NCBI GenBank assembly: GCA_021298155.1
Contig: JAJTEN010000024.1
Coordinates: 1-36,510, forward strand
From: Sphingobacteriales bacterium
GTDB taxonomy: Bacteria > Bacteroidota > Bacteroidia > UKL13-3
Direction of reading: 5' to 3'
DNA length: 36,510 nt
A program made the position numbers and the translations under genes. A model generated the notes under the pieces. The model was not told where the DNA came from and did not search any database. It worked only from the letters and a program-made list of their open reading frames with translations. Below, piece by piece: positions 7,475 to 17,900 of the stretch. Numbering within the stretch: the first letter of the stretch is position 1; each line of letters starts with the position of its first letter.

Positions 7475-8257
7475 ATGAACAAAAAACAGGTCTTGCATAC
7501 CTTAATATTGTTGTTTGGATTGTGGAACATCTCCATTGCCCAAAACAATAGGATACAAACGAGCGAAAATATTGGTTGGTACAATTATTTTGGATCATTT
7601 AAACTGAGCAAAAACATTGGATTACACAGCGAGTACCAGTGGCGAAGGGCTAATTATATTACAGATTGGCAACAAAGTTTACTGCGTATTGGCATAAACT
7701 ATCAGGCCAATAAAAGTTTGCTTTTGAGGGCAGGTTATGCTTGGATAGAAACCTTTAATTATGGCGAAATTCCAATAAATACATTTGGTAAAAACTTTAC
7801 AGAACACAGAATATTTCAGATGGCACAAGTAAGTCATAACGAAGGCAAAGTAAACTTCTCGCATAGGTTTATGTTAGAACAGCGTTTTGTAGGCAAATAC
7901 AGCTCGGCAAATGTTAATCATGAAGATTCGTATCCCTTGCTTCATCGCATGCGCTATATGTTTAGAATGCAGGCGCCATTAGTTGGTTCAAGTTTAACTG
8001 ATAAAACACCTTATTGGGCCATGTACAATGAGGTATTTATTGGCTTCGGAAAAAATGTACAAGCAAACGTGTTCGACCAAAACAGATTGGGCATATTACT
8101 GGGATATCAATGGAATAAAAAATATCGAGTAGAAGCCGGCTATTTGAACCAAATAATCCAATTTGGCAGGCAAATTAATAATCAGGCCGTATTTCAAAAC
8201 AATTCAGGTTTTATAGTAAACGCCTATATGAATATCGATTTAACTGATAGAAAATAA
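7475..8257 (+). CDS. DUF2490 domain outer-membrane-type protein
   Basis: I chose the start at 7475, which gives about 260 residues. From there the protein begins with a clean signal peptide (MNKKQVLHTLILLFGLWNISIAQ). The reading frame is open from an earlier ATG at 7406, which would put 23 less signal-like residues in front. The mature part matches DUF2490, with blocks such as GWYNYFGSFKLSKNIGLHSE and LLRIGINYQ. Alternating polar and hydrophobic residues fit amphipathic beta strands, so a beta barrel in the outer membrane is likely. Function is unknown. It follows the OsmC gene by 93 bases on the same strand and may be read through from the redox operon or have its own promoter. A terminator follows at 8262. 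Confidence 0.8.
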   Translation: MNKKQVLHTLILLFGLWNISIAQNNRIQTSENIGWYNYFGSFKLSKNIGLHSEYQWRRANYITDWQQSLLRIGINYQANKSLLLRAGYAWIETFNYGEIPINTFGKNFTEHRIFQMAQVSHNEGKVNFSHRFMLEQRFVGKYSSANVNHEDSYPLLHRMRYMFRMQAPLVGSSLTDKTPYWAMYNEVFIGFGKNVQANVFDQNRLGILLGYQWNKKYRVEAGYLNQIIQFGRQINNQAVFQNNSGFIVNAYMNIDLTDRK

Positions 8258-8261
8258 AACA

Positions 8262-8295
8262 AAAAAGCTCTCATTATTTCTAATGAAAGCTTTTT
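8262..8295. terminator. bidirectional rho-independent terminator
   Basis: A 15-bp stem with one mismatch and a 4-base loop is flanked by A-run and T-run. Arms are AAAAAGCTCTCATTA and TAATGAAAGCTTTTT. It ends in five T on the plus strand and six on the minus strand, so it can terminate both the DUF2490 gene and the tRNA-Asp transcript coming the other way. Confidence 0.85.
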
Positions 8296-8300
8296 GAAAC

Positions 8301-8377
8301 TGGCGGAGCGGACGGGACTCGAACCCGCGACCCCGTGCGTGACAGGCACGTATTCTAACCAGCTGAACTACCGCTCC
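8301..8377 (-). tRNA. tRNA-Asp (anticodon GTC)
   Basis: A 77-nt cloverleaf including an encoded 3' CCA. The acceptor arms GGAGCGG and CCGCTCC pair perfectly. The D arm is GTTC/GAAT, the anticodon stem CGTGC/GCACG encloses CTGTCAC with anticodon GTC (plus-strand 8341-8343), and the T arm carries TTCGAGT. It decodes GAC/GAU. A promoter lies 20 bases upstream and a terminator 5 bases downstream, so it is a single-gene unit. Confidence 0.97.
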
Positions 8378-8397
8378 TCTCTTCCTTTTGGGGAGTG

Positions 8398-8427
8398 CAA
8401 ATATAAAAATATTACTTTACTTGTCAA
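8398..8427 (-). promoter_or_regulatory. promoter of tRNA-Asp (Bacteroidota type)
   Basis: On the minus strand TTGACA (8427-8422) and TATATTTG (8405-8398) are present, with 19 bases between the TTG and the -7 element TAnnTTTG. This is the expected spacing for the Bacteroidota primary sigma factor. The predicted transcription start lies about 15 bases before the mature tRNA. Confidence 0.75.
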
Positions 8428-8444
8428 GTACTATTTTAAAAATT

Positions 8445-8473
8445 TTGTAAATTCTTTTAATTACGTAAAATTG
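8445..8473 (+). promoter_or_regulatory. candidate promoter of accA
   Basis: TTG at 8445-8447 is followed after 18 bases by TAAAATTG (8466-8473), one mismatch from TAnnTTTG. The expected start leaves a leader of about 28 bases before accA. Confidence 0.4.
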
Positions 8474-8507
8474 CACCACGCATTGAAAGCGGCATAAACA
8501 AAATAAC

Positions 8508-9461
8508 ATGGCACACTTTGATTTTGAAAAACCAATTCAAGAACTTGAAGACCAATTAGAAGAGGTTAAAAAGGTTCACGAAAAAGGTAAAGTTGATATG
8601 CAAGCTAAAATGAAAGAGCTTGAGGAAAAAATACTTGAAACAAAGAAAGAAATATATAAAAGTTTAACTGGATGGCAGCGCGTACAAATAAGCAGACACC
8701 CAGAGAGACCATATACTTTAGATTATATTGAACATTGTTTTGATCATTTTATAGAACTGCATGGAGATAGAACGGTAAAAGATGACAAAGCCATGGTAGG
8801 TGGATTTGCTTCTATTAACGGAACCAGTGTAATGGTTATCGGTCAACAAAAAGGCAGAAACACCAAACAAAGGCAATATAGAAATTTTGGCATGCCAAAC
8901 CCTGAAGGCTACAGAAAGGCATTACGCCTCATGAAAATGGCAGAAAGATTCAAGCTACCAATCGTTTGTTTAATTGATACTCCCGGCGCTTCTCCAGGTT
9001 TGGAAGCAGAAGAACGCGGGCAGGGCGAGGCCATTGCAAGAAACTTGTATGAAATGAGTGTTTTTAAAGTACCAATTATATGTATTATAATTGGAGAGGG
9101 TGCATCGGGCGGAGCGCTCGGAATTGGGGTTGGCGACAGGGTTTTAATGATGGAAAACACCTGGTATTCGGTAATTTCACCTGAATCATGTTCTTCTATT
9201 TTATGGAGAAGTTGGGAACACAAAGAAAAAGCTGCTGAAGCCTTAAAACTTACAGCAAATGATATGTTGCAAAATAAATTAATAGATGGCGTGATACCAG
9301 AACCACTTGGTGGTGCGCATATGAATATATCTGAAACATATGATATCTTCAAGAAACACCTTGTGTTAGAATTGAACAAATTAGTTGGCACAGCGCCAGA
9401 TAAATTGGTTCAAACCAGAATAGAAAAATTCTCCTTAATGGGAGATTTTACTGAAGCATAG
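8508..9461 (+). CDS. accA: acetyl-CoA carboxylase carboxyltransferase subunit alpha
   Basis: A 317-residue AccA. A short coiled-coil-like N-terminus (about 10-50) precedes a crotonase-fold carboxyltransferase core. Characteristic blocks are [16 protein letters not shown] (85-100), [17 protein letters not shown] (156-172) and [16 protein letters not shown] (197-211). The glycine-rich turns form oxyanion holes for the carboxybiotin and acetyl-CoA enolate chemistry. With AccD (not in this window) it transfers CO2 from biotin carboxyl carrier protein to acetyl-CoA, making malonyl-CoA for fatty acid synthesis. Length is normal for the family. It is flanked by a likely promoter and by an unrelated secreted protein, so it appears to be a single-gene unit. 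Confidence 0.97.
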   Translation: MAHFDFEKPIQELEDQLEEVKKVHEKGKVDMQAKMKELEEKILETKKEIYKSLTGWQRVQISRHPERPYTLDYIEHCFDHFIELHGDRTVKDDKAMVGGFASINGTSVMVIGQQKGRNTKQRQYRNFGMPNPEGYRKALRLMKMAERFKLPIVCLIDTPGASPGLEAEERGQGEAIARNLYEMSVFKVPIICIIIGEGASGGALGIGVGDRVLMMENTWYSVISPESCSSILWRSWEHKEKAAEALKLTANDMLQNKLIDGVIPEPLGGAHMNISETYDIFKKHLVLELNKLVGTAPDKLVQTRIEKFSLMGDFTEA

Positions 9462-9594
9462 ACGAAGACACCCTATTTTTATTTTGAATGTAAACAGCCT
9501 ATTCAACTTTACTTCGAAACTCGGCTGGCTGGATGCAAATCAATCGACTATCAATTAACATTGCTAATTGATTCAGATAAATTTTCATAAGTAT

Positions 9595-9602
9595 TATACT
9601 TG
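9595..9602 (+). promoter_or_regulatory. possible -7 element for the VWA/LRR gene
   Basis: TATACTTG differs from TAnnTTTG by one base and lies 11 bases before the ATG. No upstream TTG at proper spacing is evident, so support is weak. Confidence 0.25.
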
Positions 9603-9613
9603 TATCCACTGTT

Positions 9614-11788
9614 ATGTTTATGCACAAAATCAGAATTCATACAATTATTACAAGATCCTGCTTGCTAAGTATGATTTTGCAATTGTTTTGTGCAGTATCT
9701 GTATTGGGTCAAACCGAATTTGATTTAAAAAAACTTCAAAACCCTAAGAAATACGGACCAGAAACCAAGTCGCATTTTAAGGAATTATTGGTTCCAGAAT
9801 ACACATTAGCCAAGGGGAAAAAGGCTATATTCTTGAAAAACGGATTAAGAAGTTCACAATTTATTGCGCCACAATTATGGCGTAATATAAAAGATACTGT
9901 ATTCCCCTATCGTGTGGATATTGTTTATTCACGCTACCCTGTAAAAGATGGCGAATACAAAGAAATATACCCCTTGTTATGCAATAGATTAATTAGACTA
10001 TTTGAATTGGATCCAAGTTTAAATGATACAGCCATTAAATGGAGAACGATTTTACAAACACATGTAGTAAATGATGACCAAGTAAATTCTTTGTTTCATG
10101 GTGTGGTAATTTGGTATAGAACAGCATCAGAAGAAGCAGAAAATACGGATAGTTTGGCTAAAGAGCATAAATTGGTTCAAACCGATATTGGGAGCCAAAG
10201 CAACTCGATAGAATTACTAAAAACAATCAACGGATTAAAAGAAAATGCCCTGCTAAACGACTCGATTAGACAATTAATTGACGGAAAAAGCATCGATATT
10301 CAAAGACATATTATTCAGCAATACCTGGCCAAGGCATTAACCATCAAAAATACAATTCCGTTGAATGAACGTACACCATTGGAGATGATGCAATTTAAAA
10401 AACAAATTAATGAGTATTTAAAACATAATCCCTTTTCAGATTCGGTGGTTTGGAAGGTTATGGATAGGCATCCAGAATGGACAGATGCATTGGTGATAAA
10501 TGATTGGACGGGCAGCATGTATGGATATGGTGCGCAAGTGTTACATTGGCACCTTAACAACTATAAACACTCTGGTATTAGATTTTTAAGCTTATTTAAT
10601 GATGGCGATGGAAAAACTACCGCACAAAAAGTAATTGGCGAAACAGGTGGAATTTATTCGGCTGAAGCTTCAGATATACCTACCATCTTGAACTTATTTA
10701 ACTTTGTTCGATTAAATGGCGGCGGCGGAGATAGGCCCGAAAATGACATAGAAGCTATATTAAGTTCGATAGAACGATTCCCAGACCATAAAGAAATTAT
10801 TTTGATTGCAGATAATTTTGCCTGCATAAGAGATATAGAATTAGCGCATAAAATAACCAAACCCATACGCGTTATTGTTTGCGGATATAACAAAGATTTT
10901 GGTGTAAATACCCATTTAGCCTATCTAGCAAAAATTAGCAATGGTGGTTTATATACACTCGAAAGTGATTTTGAAAATTTAAGAATTGATCTATTACCAA
11001 AAGGCGAAATTGGGCACAATAAAGACAATAGATTTTATATTAGTATGCTTAATTGCTCGCCCAAACCCACTTTTGAATTAAATTATGGCAAGGAGAGTTT
11101 TAAAACATTCACCCATTTAGACTCTGCCATTAAGGTAATTAAAGAGGTAAGGAAACTTGAACTGAAGGCCCAAAATTTTGATAAGCTACCGAGTAAAGTA
11201 GCACAAATGAAAAATTTATTATACCTAGATGTAAGTGATAATAATATAGCTAAAATTCCATCTTCAATTAAACAAATAAAAGATTTAAAGGAAATCAATT
11301 TAAGCAAGAATAAACTAGAAAAATTGCCTAAAGGCTTTTATAAACTGAAGTATTTAGAGGCGGTAGATTTAAGTTTTAATATGCTGCAAGACTTAAATAA
11401 TCTTTTTGAACAAGGATTTTATCTCAAAAAAATTGACTTATCTTTTAATCAAATTACAAACATTGAACGCATCTATCAGTTAAAAAATATCCTTGAAGCA
11501 AAACTAAACAACAATAAAATAACTGAATTACCTCAAGAAATAAATCAGCTAAAGAAGTTAAAATTACTAGACCTGAGCAATAACCAATTATTATATCTAC
11601 CTAAAACCATTATTGGCTTGGTTAAATTAGAAGAACTAAATCTAGAAAATAATCAATTGGGCTCCCTTCCACCAAATTTAAAAAGATTACGTAAACTAAA
11701 AACCCTGAATTTAGGTGGAAATCCCTTGGGCGAGAAAGAAAAAGAACGCATTAGGCGTGAATTGCCAGAAGTAGAAATAAGTTTTTAA
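9614..11788 (+). CDS. secreted VWA-like / leucine-rich-repeat protein
   Basis: A 724-residue exported protein. A signal peptide covers about the first 33 residues (hydrophobic stretch ending AVSVLGQ); the second Met at residue 3 is an alternative start. The central region (about 285-480) resembles a von Willebrand factor A fold. LVINDWTGSMYG places a MIDAS-like D-x-T-x-S at Asp297-Thr299-Ser301, followed by a glycine-rich GGGGDRPEND and EIILIADNF. From about 511 to 715 there are nine leucine-rich repeats of 22-23 residues with the pattern LxxLxLxxNxIxxLPxxI. Both modules are protein-binding, so a surface or periplasmic interaction role is likely, but no partner can be named. There is no T9SS tail. 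It stands alone between accA and the giant beta-helix gene. Confidence 0.85.
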   Translation: MFMHKIRIHTIITRSCLLSMILQLFCAVSVLGQTEFDLKKLQNPKKYGPETKSHFKELLVPEYTLAKGKKAIFLKNGLRSSQFIAPQLWRNIKDTVFPYRVDIVYSRYPVKDGEYKEIYPLLCNRLIRLFELDPSLNDTAIKWRTILQTHVVNDDQVNSLFHGVVIWYRTASEEAENTDSLAKEHKLVQTDIGSQSNSIELLKTINGLKENALLNDSIRQLIDGKSIDIQRHIIQQYLAKALTIKNTIPLNERTPLEMMQFKKQINEYLKHNPFSDSVVWKVMDRHPEWTDALVINDWTGSMYGYGAQVLHWHLNNYKHSGIRFLSLFNDGDGKTTAQKVIGETGGIYSAEASDIPTILNLFNFVRLNGGGGDRPENDIEAILSSIERFPDHKEIILIADNFACIRDIELAHKITKPIRVIVCGYNKDFGVNTHLAYLAKISNGGLYTLESDFENLRIDLLPKGEIGHNKDNRFYISMLNCSPKPTFELNYGKESFKTFTHLDSAIKVIKEVRKLELKAQNFDKLPSKVAQMKNLLYLDVSDNNIAKIPSSIKQIKDLKEINLSKNKLEKLPKGFYKLKYLEAVDLSFNMLQDLNNLFEQGFYLKKIDLSFNQITNIERIYQLKNILEAKLNNNKITELPQEINQLKKLKLLDLSNNQLLYLPKTIIGLVKLEELNLENNQLGSLPPNLKRLRKLKTLNLGGNPLGEKEKERIRRELPEVEISF

Positions 11789-11857
11789 TGTTTCTTTTTT
11801 GATTTTCCCCAAATATCTCTAACCCATTAATATAGATTGGGTCTATTCTCAGATTCA

Positions 11858-11883
11858 TTTCTTTTTTATCCATAAAAAAGAAA
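11858..11883. other. AT-rich perfect inverted repeat in the gap before the giant gene
   Basis: Arms TTTCTTTTTTAT and ATAAAAAAGAAA form a 12-bp perfect match around CC. It is 70 bases past the LRR gene stop. It could be part of a terminator, but no separate T-run follows the stem on the plus strand. Confidence 0.35.
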
Positions 11884-11933
11884 AATGCTAGGTTTTATAA
11901 AATAAATTAATCATTTTTTTCTTGATTTAAGTG

Positions 11934-11953
11934 TAATTATTAAAAAATAATTA
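11934..11953. promoter_or_regulatory. AT-only palindrome upstream of the giant T9SS gene
   Basis: TAATTATT and AATAATTA are perfect inverted 8-mers separated by AAAA, 27 bases before the ATG at 11981. This is the position of a possible operator, but AT-rich palindromes arise easily by chance. Confidence 0.25.
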
Positions 11954-11980
11954 AATTACATCCTTAAAATTCTGTACTTT

Positions 11981-14900
11981 ATGAAAAAAATATACTTTTT
12001 TTTCTACGTATTAGCTTTTCTTTTTTCACCCATTTATCAGGCAAAAGGACAAAGTGTGGTTAATTATGTATTAAGTGCATCTGCCTCAAGCTATACGCCA
12101 ATTTCTGGTGGTGTTCCAATATCCATTTCTGGAAATTTAAATGATGGATATGCGAATAATATTCCAATTGGCTTTGTATTTGTATATAATAGTCAGTCCT
12201 ACACATCCATATCTGTTTCAACAAACGGATTTATTAGTTTGGGGGGTACAATTTCCAATCCAGCCAATGGCACTAATAATTTAAGTACGGGAGGAGGCAC
12301 CATTTCCCCTCGCCCTATCATTGCGCCACTTTGGGATAATTTAAATTTTAATTTAAATAGTGATTTAAGCTATCAAACTATTGGCAATGCACCAAATAGA
12401 ACCTTTATTATGCAATGGCAAAATGCCCGTTGGGGATCATTGGCAATTAACCCGGGTATTTCTTTTCAGGTAAGATTATTTGAAGCCGACAGCAAAATAG
12501 AATTTATTTACAGAAATGAATCTGGAACATTAAACGCGCCAAGCGCTAGTATTGGGATTACCAATAACAATTCAGGAACTAAAAACTTTTTATGCCTTAC
12601 CAGCACAAGCAATAATAGTTCAGATACAAGTACCATTATTGAAACTACCACGCTAAACACGAAACCTAGCAGCGGACAATCCTATACTTTTGCGCCCAAA
12701 TTTCAGGTTCCTACCACACCATCAGTGCTTACCTACACAAATATCACCGGCACACAACTTACACTCAATTGGAATGATAGCAGTAATTCTGAAACTTATT
12801 TTTTGGTTTACATGAGTTCAGATGATATTAACTATAACTTAATTAGTACCATCAATTCAATAAATAGCGCAGGAACGGGCACTAGCTATCAACAAAACTT
12901 TAGTGGCTTGGTTCCAGGAAACAGATATTACTTTAGGGTTTATGCATGTAATGAAGGAAGTTTACCCGTAAATTATACTCAAGGTAATGTTACTACAGCA
13001 GCTGGATTGTTGAGTGGAGTTAAACAAATTTGCCCTAGTTTATGTGATTATACAAGTATTGGTGCTGCATGCAATGACATACGGGCCAAAGGTGTTGATG
13101 GATCCTTAGTCTTAGAATTAATGAACACCTATTCGCCTAGCGTAGAGAGTTATCCACTAATTTTTGGAAATTTACTTAGCAACAATACCAATACAATTAC
13201 CATAAAACCGCATTCTGCTGTTGTTAACCCAATCATATTTACCTCTAATGCTACTAGCACTTTTGCATTTAATCAAACCAATTATTTAACCATAGATGGG
13301 CAAAAAAACGGACAAACAGCTAGCGAATTTATTCAAATTTTTAATAGCAATAGTTCTGGTAGTGCCATTAGTTTCATAAACGGAAGCAGTAATAACACCA
13401 TCACCAATTGTAGAATTTTAGGAACAACCCAAAGTAATAATTCAGGTGTAATAGGTTTTTTAGGGAGCTCAATGACTACTGGAAACAACTACAATTCGAT
13501 TTTTAATAATAGCATAAAGGATAGTATCAATACGCCAATGAACTGTATTTATTCGGGTGGAAATACAAATGCACCTAATTTATACAATAGCATTTACAAC
13601 AATAATATTTACAACTACCACAACGCCTCTAATCCAAGTTATGGGATATTTATTGGATCAGGCAGTAATGCTTGGTTCATTTCTAATAATTCCTTTTACC
13701 AAACGAGCATTAGAAATATTAGTTTTACCTATGCGGGTGCCATGCACTTGGCTAACGGGTCTAATTATACCGTTATTGGCAATTATATTGGAGGATCAGC
13801 TCCCAGCTGCGGTGGTGCAGCCAGTCAATATACTGGCAATGGATTTGTTAATTTGATCAGACTAAACCTTTCTGCCAGCAATACCAATGTTTTATTGGGT
13901 AATTATGTTCAAAACATTAACTTAAATTGGTCGGGTAGTTCAGGGATAAATTCTTTAATTCATTTAATAAATGGTGCTTTCAATATTAGTGGTAATCAAT
14001 TAGGATCTGAAACAGAAAGCCTAAAAATTACTGTAAATAATACAACTGGGACCATTGATTTTGCGGCCATTTATCTGGGAGGTGGCAGCTCTTATGATGA
14101 AACCCAAATAAACTATAATTCGATTTCTGGTTTTAATATTGGATCAAGCGGACTAGGAAATATTCAATTTGCGGGGATTAGAATTGCCAATACAGTACCC
14201 GCATTGCAAATTAATGATAATACCATTGGCAGTGCAACTCAGTCAAATAATATTCACAATCAAAGTAAAGCCTACACTTATGGTATTATAGGTCCCGCTG
14301 GTTCATCACAAAATACCATTACAGGCAATTTAATTGCAAATATGCATGCCAACAATACAGATAGCAATGCAAATGTTTGCGGTATATTCATTAATTCTTC
14401 AGGAAGTTTTACGGTAAGTAGAAATACCATTTTTAAATTATTTTCAAAAAGTGTACTAGCTCAAAACGCCTATAACTCCCCTACTGTGGGCATTTGGCAT
14501 GCCAGTAGTGGTCCAGACCAAATTTGCAGTTTTAACACCATTCATAATCTATATGCCACAAATAATAGCAATCCAAATATGAATAACGTATTTGGAATCA
14601 GGTATATTAATTCTGCAAGTGGAACCAATGTATTAGCAAATAATTTCGTTCATACGTTAGGATCTTCGGCCACAATTGGTGCAACAATATATGGTATTCA
14701 AAATGCGAATCAATTTTGCATTAGCACCAATAACATGATAAGACTTGGTATTGATAGCAATGGTAATAATATGATTGGTAATCACTCATTCATAGGCATA
14801 CATGATTATAATAGCACCAATTCAAATTCGTATTACCATAATTCTATATACATTGGTGGCCAAAATTTAGGTCCGAATAACCTCAATAGCTATGCATTTT

Positions 14901-17900
14901 TTAACTCTGATGTGGCTAGTGGAACTAGAAATATTATAAACAATATTTTTTATAATGCCAGGAGTAATGTAAGCGGCACAGGTAAACAATATGCAATATG
15001 TTTTGCCTTATTTAACATCAATGGTTTAACACTAGACCATAACATATATTATGCACCTAATAGTGGAGGTAATTTTGGCAGAATAAATGTTACAGATTAT
15101 ACCAATATTCATGCTTGGCGTTCTCAAACGTTTATGGACTTTAACACAGGTATTGGCGACCCAAATTTTGTTAATCCGAATGGCAATAGCAATAACTTAT
15201 CGCTGAAGTTACAGAGCAATAGCGCTGCTGAAGGAAGCGGAATGGAGATACCAGAGGTAGAAATAGATTATGAAGGAGAAATTAGGCAAAACAATACGCC
15301 AAATGATATTGGTGCAGACGCCGGAAATTATACTAAAATAGACATTTTTGCTCCATATATAGATTATCAACCGCTAAGCAATACCACAAGCATTAGCAAT
15401 AGGACAGTCGTTGCAAAAATTAAAGATGCAGGAGTAGGTGTAAATACCAATGTAGTGTGGAGACCGAGAATTTATTTTAGAAGAATATTACCAACAGTTA
15501 GTGCATGGCAAACAACCCAGGGAACACAAACCTCAGGAACAAGTAAAGATGGCACTTGGAGCTTTAGCATAGATTACTCACTTACTGGAACGCCTGTTTT
15601 GAACGGTCACAGATATCAATATTATATTGTTGCACAAGATTCTGCAAACCCTACAAATGTATTTTTTAATCCTTTTGCTGGCGGAAATCATGCGACAGTT
15701 AATAGCATGATTACAGCCCCTACAAACGCATACACCTATTCTATTGTTAACGGATTAGCAACTAATTTATTTGTTGGTACCGGACAAACATATACAAATT
15801 TAACCGGACCTAGTGGTTTATTTGCAGCCATTAATAATGGTGTATTAACAGGAAATACCACTGCAACCATTTTAACAAATACAACAGAGCCAGGAACAAT
15901 TGCCTTAAATAATTTGGGTTTAAATGGATTTAACTTACTAATCAAACCAACTAACTCGCCCATTTTGGTTTCAGGCAATGCAAATACTGGCGTCTTGGCT
16001 ATGATTGCCATAGATGGTGCAGAGGGTGTTTGCATAGATGGGGGTAGCAATAGATTACTTACTTTTAGAAATAGTATAGGAACCATACCGAATGCAGGAA
16101 CAGCCTCAACCATAAGAATTAGAAATGGGTACAGAGACACGATCAAAAATTGTATTATTGAAGGTAATTCTGCAAATTCTTCTATTGGAACGGTTAATTT
16201 TGGAACTAGCTCAGTTGCACAATCTTCAGAATCAATTGTACTTAACAACAATCAAATTAGGCCACCTCTGAACGATAGTACAAATGCACCTAATTCGCCA
16301 GTTGTAATAAATTCTGCTGCAGGAAATATTTCAAATTGCCGCATTTCAGCTAATCAAATCATAGATTTTAACACATTTGGGATCTATATTCAGAATGCCG
16401 GTAGGAATATTATTATTGGAGATTCTATGGATGCTGGCAGCGGAAATCATCTGATACAGAGAAGGGCAAGAACCGCCATGCAATATCCCATTATGGTTGG
16501 GTCTGGAAATGGAAATACCATCGGAAATAATAAGATTTATAACCTACATAATATTACGCATTCGGGTGGCATATATGGCATTTATGTATACAATGGAATT
16601 AATAACACATTGATTACAAAAAATTCAATTGGTGGAAGCAATGAAAACAGAGGTGGTGACCCTATGAGAATGAGCAATATTTTTACCGGAATTATAATTA
16701 ATGGGGGAAATTTACAGCATACCAGAATAGAACAAAATAGAATTGGAAATATCTTATTAAATGGCACTTCTGGAACCTTTACAGGAATCTATGGCATTGG
16801 CGGAAAGCTAATGATCAACAATAATCTTATTGGGGTAGATAAAAACAATAGTATAGCCAGCGATAGCATAAGTATTAGTCAGAGTTTTTATGGTATCAGA
16901 TACAATAGCTCAAGTACTGTAAACATTAGCAATAACCAAATTAGAAATTTATATAATAATGGAATTGGTTTTTCTGTTGGTATAAGCATAGACAATGGGA
17001 TTTTTCAAATTAACAACAATGATATCTCACATTTATACACCAAAGCAACTACAAATAATAGCGTAGATTATAGTTGCGTTGGAATCAGAATCTCATCAGC
17101 CAGAACAGATAATAATATAGAAAACAATAACATATCAGATCTACATAATTTGAGTAATTTTATCAGTAGCTCAGTTACTGGAATTGCTGTTATGAATACC
17201 ATCAAAACCAGTATGATTCAGAGAAATAGAATCTATAATTTATTCTCAACTAATACTGGTTTAACCACTTCGAGTCCCATTATTAGAGGAATATTCGTTG
17301 GCTCAAATGGGTCGAGTATATACCATAATAACCAAATAAGTTTGGCTCAAGAAATAGCCAATACACAACCAAGGATAAGAGGAATTGATATTTCAAGTTC
17401 TGGCGGAACCAATCAGTTTTATTATAATACCATTTATATTGGCGGAGTAAACGCGGGTGATAACAATAGCTCTGCATTCTTCAGGAATGTGAGCAGCAGC
17501 ACTGCGGCAGTTGAATTGGTGAATAATATTCTATACAATGAAAGAATGGGAGCTGGAACCCATTATTCCCTAAGTAGTAATTTAAGTGGAAATTTCATTC
17601 AAGATAATAATTTATTTGTGGCAAGAGCAGTTGGATCAATCATTGAATTTCCACTTGGTACCTCACGTACACTAGCTACTTGGAATTCGTTTACAGGAAA
17701 CCCTATTTACAATATATTAAATACCAATACTGAATTGCTTGCAGATTCATTTTTTGAGAATAAAAATATGGGTAATCTTAAAAGTACCTCCTGCAGAATT
17801 GCGGATATTGGTGCTTATGTAAGTGTTCAAAACGACTTCCAAAATCAATTGCGTGGCATTCCATCCGACATCGGTTCAACTGAATTTACACTCAGTAATG

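Noticed and set aside
8294-8497. Open frame of 67 residues on the plus strand across tRNA-Asp
   Set aside because: It is the reverse complement of the tRNA gene, and its translation (AERTGLEPATPC...) is a known artefact of tRNA regions.
8909-9391. Minus-strand open frame of 160 residues inside accA
   Set aside because: It is antisense to a strongly conserved housekeeping gene.
9551-9571. Inverted repeat TCAATTA / TAATTGA after accA
   Set aside because: The stem is short, AT-rich and has no T-run, so it is too weak to call a terminator.
13557-13856. Plus-strand 99-residue frame in another phase of the giant gene
   Set aside because: It is a shadow of the low-complexity beta-helix coding sequence.
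15736-16251. Minus-strand open frame of 171 residues inside the giant gene
   Set aside because: It is antisense to the beta-helix coding region, with no start signal, family match or neighbour of its own.
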